Positions 27,444 to 35,819 of a DNA stretch of 64,000 nucleotides are shown piece by piece; position 1 is the stretch's first letter, and every line of letters begins with the position of its first letter. The notes under the pieces were generated by a model. That model was not told the origin of the DNA, ran no database searches, and was given only the letters and a program-made list of their open reading frames with translations. The DNA lies in assembly GCF_001707885.1 (NCBI RefSeq), contig NZ_MASS01000001.1:1-64000 (forward strand), read 5' to 3'. A program made the translations under genes and the position numbers. This stretch comes from Desulfosporosinus cupriresistens. Lineage in GTDB: Bacteria; Bacillota; Desulfitobacteriia; Desulfitobacteriales; Desulfitobacteriaceae.

Positions 27444-27775
27444 CCTCTGTAATAATGCTGATATATTCTGATTATTGATTTGTTGGGACAGGGGACCGCC
27501 GCGATAGCTTTTATATCAGTCCTTGCATCGCATATCGGTATTATATTTTCTTCTGTCTCATTCTCGGTTCCCTTTTGATTTGGCCCGTGCGCCATCAATC
27601 CCTGTACTTTCTCAAAATCCTCACGGCTAATTATGGCAGGATGACTATCCTTCACATAGTACATTGGAGCTTCCCCGGAATTTTTCTTCCTATTATATAG
27701 GGCTGTTGTAATAGTTTTTTGAAGTCGGGCATCCCCACTGTATTTTTCGTTAGCCTGTGTCAAGTCTTACATAAA
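27431..27775 (-). pseudogene. Serine recombinase remnant
   Basis: The minus frame encodes LTQANEKYSGDARLQKT, YYVKDSHPAIISREDFEKVQ and further residues. This is part of the 'recombinase' domain of large serine recombinases (normally about residues 230-300). Both the catalytic N-terminal domain and the C-terminal coiled coil are missing. The left end of the fragment coincides with a 34-bp sequence found twice more in the window. Confidence 0.7.
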
Positions 27776-27779
27776 AAAT
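27746..27779. repeat. 34-bp dispersed repeat, copy 1
   Basis: TTCGTTAGCCTGTGTCAAGT and the following 14 bases (CTTACATAAAAAAT) recur exactly at 35522-35555. This copy spans the broken edge of the recombinase remnant. Confidence 0.85.
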
Positions 27780-27796
27780 TCTATCTTACATTCCCT

Positions 27797-29233
27797 CTAC
27801 AAAGTCAGTTTATTTGATATTTTTCTCTCGCTCCATCCAAGGCTTTGTGCCCATGCCTTATAATTACTTCGTTCTTCTTTGTCTTCACCTTCATAGATCT
27901 CCTTCAGGAAACTTACAAAGCCATGCAACCCTCCTACATCATCAAGAACAAATACTCCGTCCTTATGAATGCATACAGGCTTATGCTTTGTCAATACCGT
28001 CGCTTCTGCATCTAATAGTTCATCCTTTGAAATATAGCCCTTTTGAAGTAATTCCTTGCAATCCTTTTCCTTAGTAATGGTTATTGTCCAATCATCTCCA
28101 AAATCATAATTGTAGATTAGTTTATGTGTTACTGGAAAGATATCATTATCACTACAAACATCATCATCATCTTTGAAAGCTAGAACCGTTGCTACTTCAA
28201 GTCGTTCAAGCAAGCTCTCTGTTCCACCCTCCATAGAAATGGAATTGTCCATTTCTTCCAAAGTTAATTCAATAAGTGGTGCTTTTTTTATAATTCGCGG
28301 TTTTGCTTTATCCTTTCCCTTGCTCCTATTCATATAATCACTAAAAGATTCCTGAACCTCAAGAATTGGAAAACGCTCAATTAATTGTTTAATGTCATTT
28401 TGAGCCCATTCAAAATCTTCCATAATTCCATGGAAGAAGTATGGTCCTGTATACTTTTTCTTAAGCCATGTTTTTATGCTCCCACTTTGGTAGTCCTCAT
28501 CCCAAAAAACATCATGCTCGCTCTCACCAGGAGGCTGAAAAAGTATACCCACTAAATCAGTCCAGCCTTTTACAGTTCTATCTGTTAACCTGTTATAGAT
28601 TTCCTCAGGCAGAACAAATCTGCGTAAATGAGAATTCTGCCATCCAAATAATCTCTGTATGGCATAGTGCAAATTATGAAGGGGCATATCTGATGGAATT
28701 AAAATATCTCTGCTGATTGAGTCTCCTGTTGATGATTCTCCATATTTGCGCAGAATCGTTTTCTCTGCATCATCCAAATGGTCATCTTTTAATTCCAAAT
28801 GAAGATATACTGCTTTAAACGCATTTGTATTGTTATAACTATCGTTTGTCATGAACTTTTCCTTTCTTGCTGACAAATTTCTTTTCTCATCTTTATTTAT
28901 TGCCCTGTTTACAAATTTTTCACGGGCAATTTTAATTCTTTTTCTATATACTTTACTCTTTTTAGCATCTGTTGTTAGTTCCGGACCAGAATAAAGATTT
29001 TTTTCATATGGCAAGAATGCAGTAACTCTGTTTGTTGAAGTATTCAATTCAGTAGCAATTTCTGGAATACTCTTACCCATGCTTCTTCTTTTTCGAACCT
29101 CCAAGCTAAAATCCGTTTTATATTCCCCTAATGTAATAAGAATCTTTCTAACCTTTGCATATGAAATTTTCAGTTCATCAGCTGTCTTCTGCAAAGAAGC
29201 GGTTTTTTTATAAGATTTTAATACTTCCTGCAT
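27797..29233 (-). CDS. HTH plus pRiA4b ORF-3-like (IS1096 passenger TnpR) protein
   Basis: A 478-residue protein in two parts. Residues 1-130 carry two helix-turn-helix-like segments (LQKTADELKISYAKVRKIL and SIPEIATELNTSTNRV) and a basic stretch. From about residue 135, AFKAVYLHLELKDDH opens a pRiA4b ORF-3-like domain with DMPLHNLHYAIQRLFGWQNSHL, FWDEDY and NYDFGDDWTITI, all typical. The function of that domain is unknown; it is frequent on plasmids and transposons. An earlier non-ATG start (LNETITT) is possible because AAAGGGG lies further upstream. A good sigma-A promoter with two copies of a 15-bp repeat precedes it, so it may regulate itself. Confidence 0.75.
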   Translation of the reverse strand: MQEVLKSYKKTASLQKTADELKISYAKVRKILITLGEYKTDFSLEVRKRRSMGKSIPEIATELNTSTNRVTAFLPYEKNLYSGPELTTDAKKSKVYRKRIKIAREKFVNRAINKDEKRNLSARKEKFMTNDSYNNTNAFKAVYLHLELKDDHLDDAEKTILRKYGESSTGDSISRDILIPSDMPLHNLHYAIQRLFGWQNSHLRRFVLPEEIYNRLTDRTVKGWTDLVGILFQPPGESEHDVFWDEDYQSGSIKTWLKKKYTGPYFFHGIMEDFEWAQNDIKQLIERFPILEVQESFSDYMNRSKGKDKAKPRIIKKAPLIELTLEEMDNSISMEGGTESLLERLEVATVLAFKDDDDVCSDNDIFPVTHKLIYNYDFGDDWTITITKEKDCKELLQKGYISKDELLDAEATVLTKHKPVCIHKDGVFVLDDVGGLHGFVSFLKEIYEGEDKEERSNYKAWAQSLGWSERKISNKLTL

Positions 29234-29286
29234 AAATGCTAATGTAGTTATTGTTTCATTCAGTTTTTTCTACCCCTTTCTGAAAG

Positions 29287-29347
29287 TAGTGTCAATACAC
29301 GTGCACGAGACTAGTATATCCTACGTTCAAATTAGTGTCAATACACG
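29287..29347 (-). promoter_or_regulatory. Sigma-A promoter with two 15-bp operator-like repeats
   Basis: On the minus strand, TTGACA (29341-29336), 17 bases and TATACT (29318-29313) form a near-consensus promoter for the gene starting at 29233. TAGTGTCAATACACG occurs at 29333-29347, over the -35, and again at 29287-29301, just after the expected start of transcription. A repressor binding both would block the promoter. Confidence 0.75.
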
Positions 29348-29471
29348 GTTATAATTTTTCTACTTGTGCTTTAATAAATTTTAGCATGTTATTAATAAGC
29401 AAAATACCCTGATGTGTTAATCCCATCTGTTTACAATTAATAATTATTTTCGGATTAGTTTTTTCAAACTC

Positions 29472-29612
29472 TCATGACACCCTGCAATAATATTCTTTCT
29501 TTTCAACCTCCCGCTTAACTTTCTGGGCGGCTTCGAGATTAATTTCAAGGGCATTTGACATATTACTTGCCATATAATGCCGTTTTTCCAGTACAGCAAG
29601 AGCTTTACTCAT
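29472..29612 (-). CDS. Possible small protein or gene remnant
   Basis: A 46-residue helical frame (MSKALAVLEKRHYMASNMSN, ending YYCRVS) with GGGAGG just before its ATG. The same frame stays open upstream for another 25 or so codons towards the PIN gene, so this may be the tail of a lost gene. No family was recognised. The remaining gap 29234-29471 is non-coding promoter sequence. Confidence 0.35.
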   Translation of the reverse strand: MSKALAVLEKRHYMASNMSNALEINLEAAQKVKREVEKKEYYCRVS

Positions 29613-29683
29613 TTCCTCCCTACTGCAGTCGCACTGCCTTGGGGCTACAATCCAGATGTACTTAAAAAATTCACTATCATTTT

Positions 29684-30328
29684 TTAAGGTTTCGATTTGA
29701 ATAAATCCACAAGAGCACTTAACTGCTTGCTCTTTTCAAATTTGTTACAGACTTTTACAAGAATCTCATCAAAAGACAGTACTGTTCCATTTCTTGATTT
29801 CACACTCTTAGGGACTTGTCCATTTGTAAAAGTCCCTAAATAAGTAGAATAAAAGTCTTCCAACTTTTTATAATCATCTTCATTTCCCATGTAAGCTATG
29901 TATAGAAGATCACAGTAATTTATGACTTCTATATTTGCAACACTTCTAATATGTGGTGCCGCCTTATTGTCATCCGACATATAATAGGCTACATTATGTG
30001 CTTTTGCATAGGCCGCCGTTATTTTTTCTCCCTCATTTACGAATTCAGGCAATGTTTGTGTTTTAAGTATTTGATATGCGTTTTTGTAAATTCCTTGTTG
30101 AACAACTGTAAGTTTGCTAAATTCCAATATTTTTATGAAGCCCCTATTTAGCATACTTTTTAGAACAGGATATTCCTGAGTGTCCTCTTTGATTTCGCAA
30201 TTCCAAACATAATCACTCACATAAATCTGTTCAAAAACCGATATTAAGTACTCAACACTTTTTGTTTTCACTACATTGATGAGGATATCTGCATCAAAGA
30301 TCGCCTTATTTCTTGCCAAAGCGATCAC
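29684..30328 (-). CDS. PIN-like domain protein
   Basis: A 214-residue protein with a PIN-type nuclease pattern. An N-terminal IFDADILINVV has the first Asp, EGEKITAAYAKAHNV carries a central Glu, and MSDDNKAAPHI near residue 117 has the later Asp pair. PIN domains are usually RNases in toxin-antitoxin modules. It is the last gene of an XRE-ImmA-PIN operon, overlapping the ImmA gene by 23 bases, so translation is coupled. It resembles the PIN-like proteins seen beside ImmA/IrrE peptidases. The toxin role is inferred; the target RNA is unknown. Confidence 0.7.
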   Translation of the reverse strand: MIALARNKAIFDADILINVVKTKSVEYLISVFEQIYVSDYVWNCEIKEDTQEYPVLKSMLNRGFIKILEFSKLTVVQQGIYKNAYQILKTQTLPEFVNEGEKITAAYAKAHNVAYYMSDDNKAAPHIRSVANIEVINYCDLLYIAYMGNEDDYKKLEDFYSTYLGTFTNGQVPKSVKSRNGTVLSFDEILVKVCNKFEKSKQLSALVDLFKSKP

Positions 30329-31169
30329 TTCCTAACTTCGCTTCTAATTCCTTCGCTACGTCTGTTAATTCTTCATTTTCCTCATATCCAAAATCTTCAG
30401 GATCTGAACCTGCATAATTAAATAACACTGTTAAGTCATCATAGCTAGTAAGTGAGCTCTTATAATTTTCCTCTATCATCGTCAAAATCACTCTAGGTAA
30501 ATATACCTTCGTTTTGCTCGGCTCGTTTAAATCGTTTGAATATCCCAATCTTTTAGTATGTTGAACTAAGCCGTTCTTTTGCAGTAATATCTGATTGAGC
30601 TTGTATTCAGTTCCTTCATCATAATTTTCTGCACCAATCTCTCGGAGTCTTTTGGTCACTGCTTTGTATTCAACGAAATATATTTGCTGCAGCATAACAA
30701 TGATAGATTCATCAGCAGAGGATAATCCATACTTATTTATCAGCCGATGATATTCTTTTTTAATATCCTTTTCCGGCATCAATAATTCAGCAGCAAAAAT
30801 GTCGGCTAATATTTCACTGCTCTCAGTTTTTTCTTCCTGTTCTTTAGAAAAACTTTCCTGTATAATAACCTGTTCTTTTACAACCAGCCCATTTTCAATA
30901 ATGTGATAGATTTCATGAGCTGCCGTAAAGATTTCGTATCCCAATGTCTTATTTGTATTAGTATAAATGGTGAATATGTTATTCTTGTATCCTACAAATC
31001 CTGCTAATTCATCATTTTTAAAAGGGAGCCTAAAAAGCAAAGGATTGTTGTTTTCTATCTCTAATTTTTCAATGATATCAAATATGCTGCGGCCACAATA
31101 ATTTCCTAAATTATATTGCAGTCGCAGCATATTTGCCTTATCTTGTATGATTTTTTCTATACCATTCAT
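30306..31169 (-). CDS. ImmA/IrrE-family metallopeptidase
   Basis: A zinc peptidase of about 287 residues with HEIYHII (HExxH) near residue 85 and a downstream ADIFAAELLMPE segment that supplies the third ligand region. ImmA-type enzymes cut their partner XRE repressor to induce an element or stress response. The start is ATG 31169, one base after the stop of the XRE gene, with AGAGGTGAG upstream; a longer frame inside the XRE gene is rejected. The C-terminal 130 residues have no recognised domain and may sense a signal. Confidence 0.85.
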   Translation of the reverse strand: MNGIEKIIQDKANMLRLQYNLGNYCGRSIFDIIEKLEIENNNPLLFRLPFKNDELAGFVGYKNNIFTIYTNTNKTLGYEIFTAAHEIYHIIENGLVVKEQVIIQESFSKEQEEKTESSEILADIFAAELLMPEKDIKKEYHRLINKYGLSSADESIIVMLQQIYFVEYKAVTKRLREIGAENYDEGTEYKLNQILLQKNGLVQHTKRLGYSNDLNEPSKTKVYLPRVILTMIEENYKSSLTSYDDLTVLFNYAGSDPEDFGYEENEELTDVAKELEAKLGSDRFGKK

Positions 31170-31170
31170 A

Positions 31171-31512
31171 TTACTCACCTCTGTAGATTTGCTCTTGAGT
31201 AATAAAGGCATCAAATAGCAATTCGTATTTAGCAATTTCGTTAATGTTATTTGGTGTCATTCCTTTAGATTTAAAAGCTTTCACAAAACTTTGAGTAACA
31301 GCATCTTCTTTTTCTTCTGCCAATAAAGTTTCCAAGCTGATTCCAAGCACTTTGCTTATGGCATTCCCTTCATCCAGAGAAATGGCTCTTTGAGAATTTT
31401 CTATTTTAACCAATGAAGGCCTACTCATACCAATTCTCTCTGCCATCTCTTGCTGTGTCATTCCCAAGTCTTTTCTGATTGATGAAATTTTATCACCTAT
31501 GGCATTAAACAA
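31171..31512 (-). CDS. XRE-family repressor
   Basis: A 113-residue protein with an N-terminal Cro/C1-type HTH (RKDLGMTQQEMAERIGMSRP, then SLVKIENSQRAISLDE) and a short helical tail. It is encoded directly before ImmA and PIN. By analogy with ImmR/ImmA it is probably the repressor of the operon and the substrate of the peptidase. TTG 31512 is used, nine bases after GGAG. The promoter and symmetric site just upstream support autoregulation. Confidence 0.85.
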   Translation of the reverse strand: MFNAIGDKISSIRKDLGMTQQEMAERIGMSRPSLVKIENSQRAISLDEGNAISKVLGISLETLLAEEKEDAVTQSFVKAFKSKGMTPNNINEIAKYELLFDAFITQEQIYRGE

Positions 31513-31536
31513 TGTCCATCACTCCTATCTATATCT

Positions 31537-31590
31537 ACTATATAGAACTTTTTTGTTTCTGTCAATTATATAATATGAATAATAGTTCTA
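31537..31590 (-). promoter_or_regulatory. Promoter and inverted-repeat operator of the XRE-ImmA-PIN operon
   Basis: On the minus strand, TTGACA (31565-31560), 17 bases and TATAGT (31542-31537) form a near-consensus promoter. TAGAACT at 31543-31549 and AGTTCTA at 31584-31590 form a perfect 7-bp inverted repeat on either side of the -35, a likely binding site for the XRE protein. Confidence 0.75.
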
Positions 31591-31747
31591 AATTGGAACA
31601 AATGTTAAGTATTGCCGAAATCAAATTTTTTATGACCATAATTTCATCGAGCGACTTCCAGACAGTCACATGAACACCATTTATGGTCCTCGTATCCGAG
31701 CCTGCTGCACCAAGAATACCTGCTTTCACTGCCATTTAAACTAATTT

Positions 31748-32869
31748 CTATACCATATCAAATATCTTTACATAATCCTCATATATAAAACACCGATGCC
31801 TTGATTGGTTGTTCACCTGTTTTAATATCCCAAAGTCAACCATTGCTTCAACAGCTTTTGCCGCTGTATTAAAAGAAAGACCCAATTCATCGGCAATAAG
31901 TCTTATCCCTATTACAGGATTTCTTTCGATATATTCATACATAAGCATTGTGTTTCTTGACGCCTTGCCGAGTGTCTTAGTTTTTTCTCTATTCTTCTTC
32001 CTTAAAGCAATAAGGCTTTCAATCTGTCTTATTGAATTGTCTGCCGCTACAATGATTGCTCGAATAAAAAACTTTACCCACTGTGTATAATTGCCAATCC
32101 TTTGTACGCTTGAAAGCCTGTCAAAATATTCTACCTTATTGTGAAAAAGGTAATACGATAAAGATATTACTGGTTTCGATAATATTTTGTTTTGCAATAA
32201 AACCAGCATCGCAAGTATTCGTCCAACCCTGCCGTTACCGCTTTCAAAGGGGTGTATTGTCTCGAACTGATAATGAATGAGTGCGGATTTTATGAGTATA
32301 TCAACATGATTTTTAGCTTTTATAAACTTTTCAAGGTCATTTAAAACCAGTTCCATATCTTCCGGTGCGGTGGGATTATATTCCATCATATTCGAATGAA
32401 CATGGGGATTTAAAAAGGTCTGCGTTGTTCTGAATTTCCCAATGTTTTCGTTATTGCTGTCTTTCATCAAAAAACCATGAATTTCACATAATAGCTTATT
32501 TGAAACGGCTTTTTCAATAGCATAGTTCATAGCAGTTGTACAGTTTAACACCTTCTTGACATCTTCGTTTTTCTCATTTTTAAAGTCAAATATACTATAA
32601 AAAGATGCATTAATCCCATCAATTTGGCAGGATAAATGCACCTCTCTTTTCATTATCATGTTAATAGATGTGTCAATATCTGGTATATATTGTGACATAC
32701 CCTCTAAAATTCCCAAAAATCTATGTGCTTTTGATAAAAGTGATGTAAGTTCATCGTCAATGCTTATAGCATTGTCAGTCAAATTACTAAACAGTTTTGG
32801 AGTAAACGTATAATAAACTCTATGCTCTTTAGATATTTGAGGTTCATAGCTTCCAGAATTGCTAAACAT
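31748..32869 (-). CDS. Fic-family AMP-transferase-like protein (copy 1)
   Basis: A 373-residue Fic protein. A Fic_N region is followed by the Fic motif HPFESGNGRVGR near residue 206, which holds the catalytic His and the ATP-binding Asn and Arg residues. A C-terminal winged-helix (IRLIADELGLSFNTAAKAVEAM) follows. The N-terminal inhibitory motif, normally (S/T)xxxE(G/N), reads SCQIDG, with Asp in place of Glu. Fic enzymes usually transfer AMP to a target hydroxyl. ATG 32869 has AAAGGAGA upstream. It is a paralogue of 50458-51585. An IS21 element lies in its upstream region. Confidence 0.85.
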   Translation of the reverse strand: MFSNSGSYEPQISKEHRVYYTFTPKLFSNLTDNAISIDDELTSLLSKAHRFLGILEGMSQYIPDIDTSINMIMKREVHLSCQIDGINASFYSIFDFKNEKNEDVKKVLNCTTAMNYAIEKAVSNKLLCEIHGFLMKDSNNENIGKFRTTQTFLNPHVHSNMMEYNPTAPEDMELVLNDLEKFIKAKNHVDILIKSALIHYQFETIHPFESGNGRVGRILAMLVLLQNKILSKPVISLSYYLFHNKVEYFDRLSSVQRIGNYTQWVKFFIRAIIVAADNSIRQIESLIALRKKNREKTKTLGKASRNTMLMYEYIERNPVIGIRLIADELGLSFNTAAKAVEAMVDFGILKQVNNQSRHRCFIYEDYVKIFDMV

Positions 32870-33132
32870 AAACGCTCTCCTTTGAAAATATGCTATTTTA
32901 ATAATAACATATGTATTTCATTTTGAAAGCGTTTATTGAACTATATATTTCAAAAATGTGACTTATTTATATATAGTGTGAATGTCAACGAATTTTTTTA
33001 CCACGTGACAACGAATTAGTTTACCAGCAATGACAACGAAATTGTTTGCCATTTCTAACCTTTTGACAGTGAAAAAGTTTACCACATAGCCCCTAAAGAT
33101 AGGGAAACACCTGGCAAGTATTTCCCTTGATG

Positions 33133-33879
33133 CTAGTTACTCTTGTTGGAATACTCAGCCCTATAGGGCTGATCAGAATTCATGTTCAATACATGGGATC
33201 TGAACGTCAACCGGTCAATAAGAGCGGTAACCATCGTGGTGTTTTCAAACATTGTGACCCAATCTGAGAATTTTAGGTTTGTTGAAACAATTACGCTCCG
33301 ACGTTCAGCTCTGTCAGCAATAACTTTGAACAATAATTCCGATTGATGCCGATTAAAGGTCAGATAACTCAATTCATCAATAATTAACAGGTCAGTTTTC
33401 GCAAGCTGTTTCTCAATCTTAAGGAGTTTCTTGTATTCCTGAGCTTCTATCAGTTCGTTAGAAAGGTTAGCTGCAGTGTAAAACTTCACATTCATCCCTT
33501 GCATACAGGCTTTGACACCGAGAGCTATACTCAGATGCGACTTCCCGGTCCCTGGGTTCCCAATCATCACGATGTTCTGCCGTTTACTAATAAAATCACA
33601 GCTTCCCAGTTCATGAATAAAGGCTTCAGTAAGATGCTCAAAGTAGCTGCAGTCCAGCTCATCAATGGTTTTTATGTACGGGAAATTGGCTGTTTTAATT
33701 TTTCGACGTTGGCTGCTTTCCGTGCGGGAATCCAGTTCCATTTTCATAAGGATGAGAAGAAATTCTTCATAGGTTTTGTCACTTCCCAGTTGGCGAATGA
33801 CGTTCTCATAATGATTGAAGGTTGGTAGTCTTAATTGCTTAGCATAAAGTTCAATGGTCTGGGCTTGGATATTGTTCAT
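33133..33879 (-). CDS. istB: IS21 helper ATPase IstB
   Basis: A 248-residue DnaC/DnaA-like AAA ATPase. Walker A GNPGTGKSH is near residue 107, Walker B LLIIDELSYL near 162, and a sensor region STNLKFSDW. It works with the IstA transposase in target selection. The start overlaps the istA stop by four bases. The length and motifs are intact, so the element may be active. Confidence 0.95.
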   Translation of the reverse strand: MNNIQAQTIELYAKQLRLPTFNHYENVIRQLGSDKTYEEFLLILMKMELDSRTESSQRRKIKTANFPYIKTIDELDCSYFEHLTEAFIHELGSCDFISKRQNIVMIGNPGTGKSHLSIALGVKACMQGMNVKFYTAANLSNELIEAQEYKKLLKIEKQLAKTDLLIIDELSYLTFNRHQSELLFKVIADRAERRSVIVSTNLKFSDWVTMFENTTMVTALIDRLTFRSHVLNMNSDQPYRAEYSNKSN

Positions 33880-35363
33880 TGGTTAGCTACCCCGTATTTC
33901 TCATCATATTTTCTCAAGTCAGTCTCGGTAATACTGATCTCATTTTTAAGATATACGACGGAAGATTCAGCGGGTTTGCTTAAATAGGTTCTTACAATAT
34001 CTACGGTAGGAATGATTTGGCCAGGGATACGTTTTTTAATGGCCAGTATTCGATCTTCTCCATAATCTATACATAGCCTCAATAGCTTGACCATCTCTTT
34101 ATTCCCACCTGGCAATTGACTTCCCCAAGCCAGAAGTTCTTGAGTCAGCGTCTCCTTAACCGGCTTCGCATTTTTCACAGAACGGGGTTTCCTTTCCAGA
34201 AGATCGATGTAATGCTCTAAGCAATATTTTGTGTGGCCTGAGCCATACTGACGAGGGAAGTTAGCTATCTCTGTTCCTTCATAAAGGATATGGACGGTAT
34301 TGGCATATCCCTTAACCGTAACATTCTTTCTAAGATACTTTGTGGGAACAGAGTAATTGTTTTTCTCATAGCGTACCGTGGAGAAATCATCGACTTTAGC
34401 TATCGCGGTTTTGCTAGTATCAAATCTAAATTGGGGTATCGGATTTAAGAACCTTGCTTCTTCCTGGTACATTATTTTTACTGGGTGACTACGGTGTTCT
34501 ACCTTATGGCTCTCCCTGTAGTTGAGACAAGCATTCCGAAGCAGATGATTCAGTTCCTCAATATCGGCCACTCTTGGAACAGGGACGAGGAAGTTTCTTC
34601 TAGAATATCCCACCAGATTCTCAACTAGACTTTTTTCATTTCCACTTGCGGGATTACAAAAATCCAAAGAAAAGGCATAGTGGGCGCCAAAGGAAAGATA
34701 TTTATCCTGTGGCTTCGCGTAAATCCCAAAACCTTCTTTGACTGCCACCTTAGCATTATCAAATATTGATCGTCTCGGAACTCCGCCAAAGAAATCAAAC
34801 ATAAGCTGTTGAGCCTCTAAGAAGGTTTCTTCATTGCTCGATTTATAGACCTGAACAAATATGTCACAACTGTAGCATAATCGGCCACAAAAGGTATATG
34901 CTTTCGTTTTCTGCCCATCTAGATATATAGTCGCTTCTCCCCAGTCGATTTGTACTGCTTCACCAGGCGCATAAGAAAGGGGGACGCTACTTTGCGGGGG
35001 AACAGTTCTTTCGGACTTTAGAAGTCTAACAGCTGTTCGTATGGAGGAGTAAGACCCCCTAAAGTCCTTCTCAGCAACCAATCGGTCATAAATTCTTTTG
35101 GCGGTGTGCTTTTGCTTTTTGAGATGTTCAGCTTCATCTTCTTTGAAGCAACCAAGAATGAAAGACTTGATATCATCATTTACTACGTCTGGTTCTCGTT
35201 GGTAGGCTTTCCGTACTTCAGGATGGGTTGAACCCTCACAATACTTTTTAACGGATTGCCTGGAAATACCCAAGCCTTTGGCAATTGAACGAATGGATTC
35301 ACCATCTGTATATCGAGTACGGATAGCAGAGTATAAGTCCATTTCAATGATCACACCTTTCAT
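33876..35363 (-). CDS. istA: IS21 transposase IstA
   Basis: A DDE transposase of 495 residues. An N-terminal HTH (SIRSIAKGLGISRQSVKKY) is followed by an RNase H-like core with VQIDWGEA, the second Asp in RSIFDNAKVAV, and the Glu in EKSLVENLVGY. A basic C-terminal domain follows. The family length is usual and no break is seen. ATG 35363 is preceded by GGGAGGAA. Confidence 0.95.
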   Translation of the reverse strand: MKGVIIEMDLYSAIRTRYTDGESIRSIAKGLGISRQSVKKYCEGSTHPEVRKAYQREPDVVNDDIKSFILGCFKEDEAEHLKKQKHTAKRIYDRLVAEKDFRGSYSSIRTAVRLLKSERTVPPQSSVPLSYAPGEAVQIDWGEATIYLDGQKTKAYTFCGRLCYSCDIFVQVYKSSNEETFLEAQQLMFDFFGGVPRRSIFDNAKVAVKEGFGIYAKPQDKYLSFGAHYAFSLDFCNPASGNEKSLVENLVGYSRRNFLVPVPRVADIEELNHLLRNACLNYRESHKVEHRSHPVKIMYQEEARFLNPIPQFRFDTSKTAIAKVDDFSTVRYEKNNYSVPTKYLRKNVTVKGYANTVHILYEGTEIANFPRQYGSGHTKYCLEHYIDLLERKPRSVKNAKPVKETLTQELLAWGSQLPGGNKEMVKLLRLCIDYGEDRILAIKKRIPGQIIPTVDIVRTYLSKPAESSVVYLKNEISITETDLRKYDEKYGVANQ

Positions 35364-35521
35364 TCCTCCCTGTAAAATATCATCTAATATTTTACGGGAT
35401 TCTTATGTTAGGTGGTAAACTAATTCATTGTCAAAATGCCTTGGGGTGGTACACTTTTACATTATCATTTACATATAGTCAGCTTCAATCACTTTATTTG
35501 ATTTATGCCTCCCGTAACACC

Positions 35522-35555
35522 TTCGTTAGCCTGTGTCAAGTCTTACATAAAAAAT
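35522..35555. repeat. 34-bp dispersed repeat, copy 2
   Basis: Identical to 27746-27779 over 34 bases. The bases before it (TTTATGCCTCCCGTAACACC) also match the stretch before copy 3, so copies 2 and 3 are part of the duplicated Fic upstream region. From 35556 to 35819 no gene is seen. Confidence 0.85.
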
Positions 35556-35819
35556 AATAGGAGTCGGACACTATAAGGCATCCAACTCAACGCTCCCCCT
35601 GCCAAGGGTGGGGTAAACCGTCTCCGAGGGGAATTCATCGTGGAAATACGTCCATTATGGGTTTTTATATTGTCACTGCCGAAAGCCCTGTAAATCAGTT
35701 TTTTTCTTATATTTTGATTTTTCCACCGTATAAGATTTTATTGGATGCATTTTCGAGCTGGGGTAAACAATTGGGCAAACAATATACTGTCGTTATTCAA
35801 TATATAAGTCCAGCTAATT

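Larger units (their letters stand above)
32977..35473. mobile_element. IS21-family insertion sequence, complete
   Basis: A 2.5-kb element with istA and istB. The left end begins TGTGAATGTCAACGAA and the right end (complement) TGTAAATGATAATGTAAA. Internal repeats such as TGACAACGAATTAGTTTACC recur inverted near both ends. TATAG flanks the element at 32972-32976 and 35474-35478 as a 5-bp target duplication. The insertion is in the region upstream of Fic copy 1. Confidence 0.88.

Noticed and set aside
29287-29347. CRISPR-like or iteron repeats
   Set aside because: Only two copies, placed exactly around a promoter; operators explain them better.
33133-33879. IstB as a stand-alone DnaC-like helicase loader
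   Set aside because: It overlaps istA inside an element with ends and target duplication.
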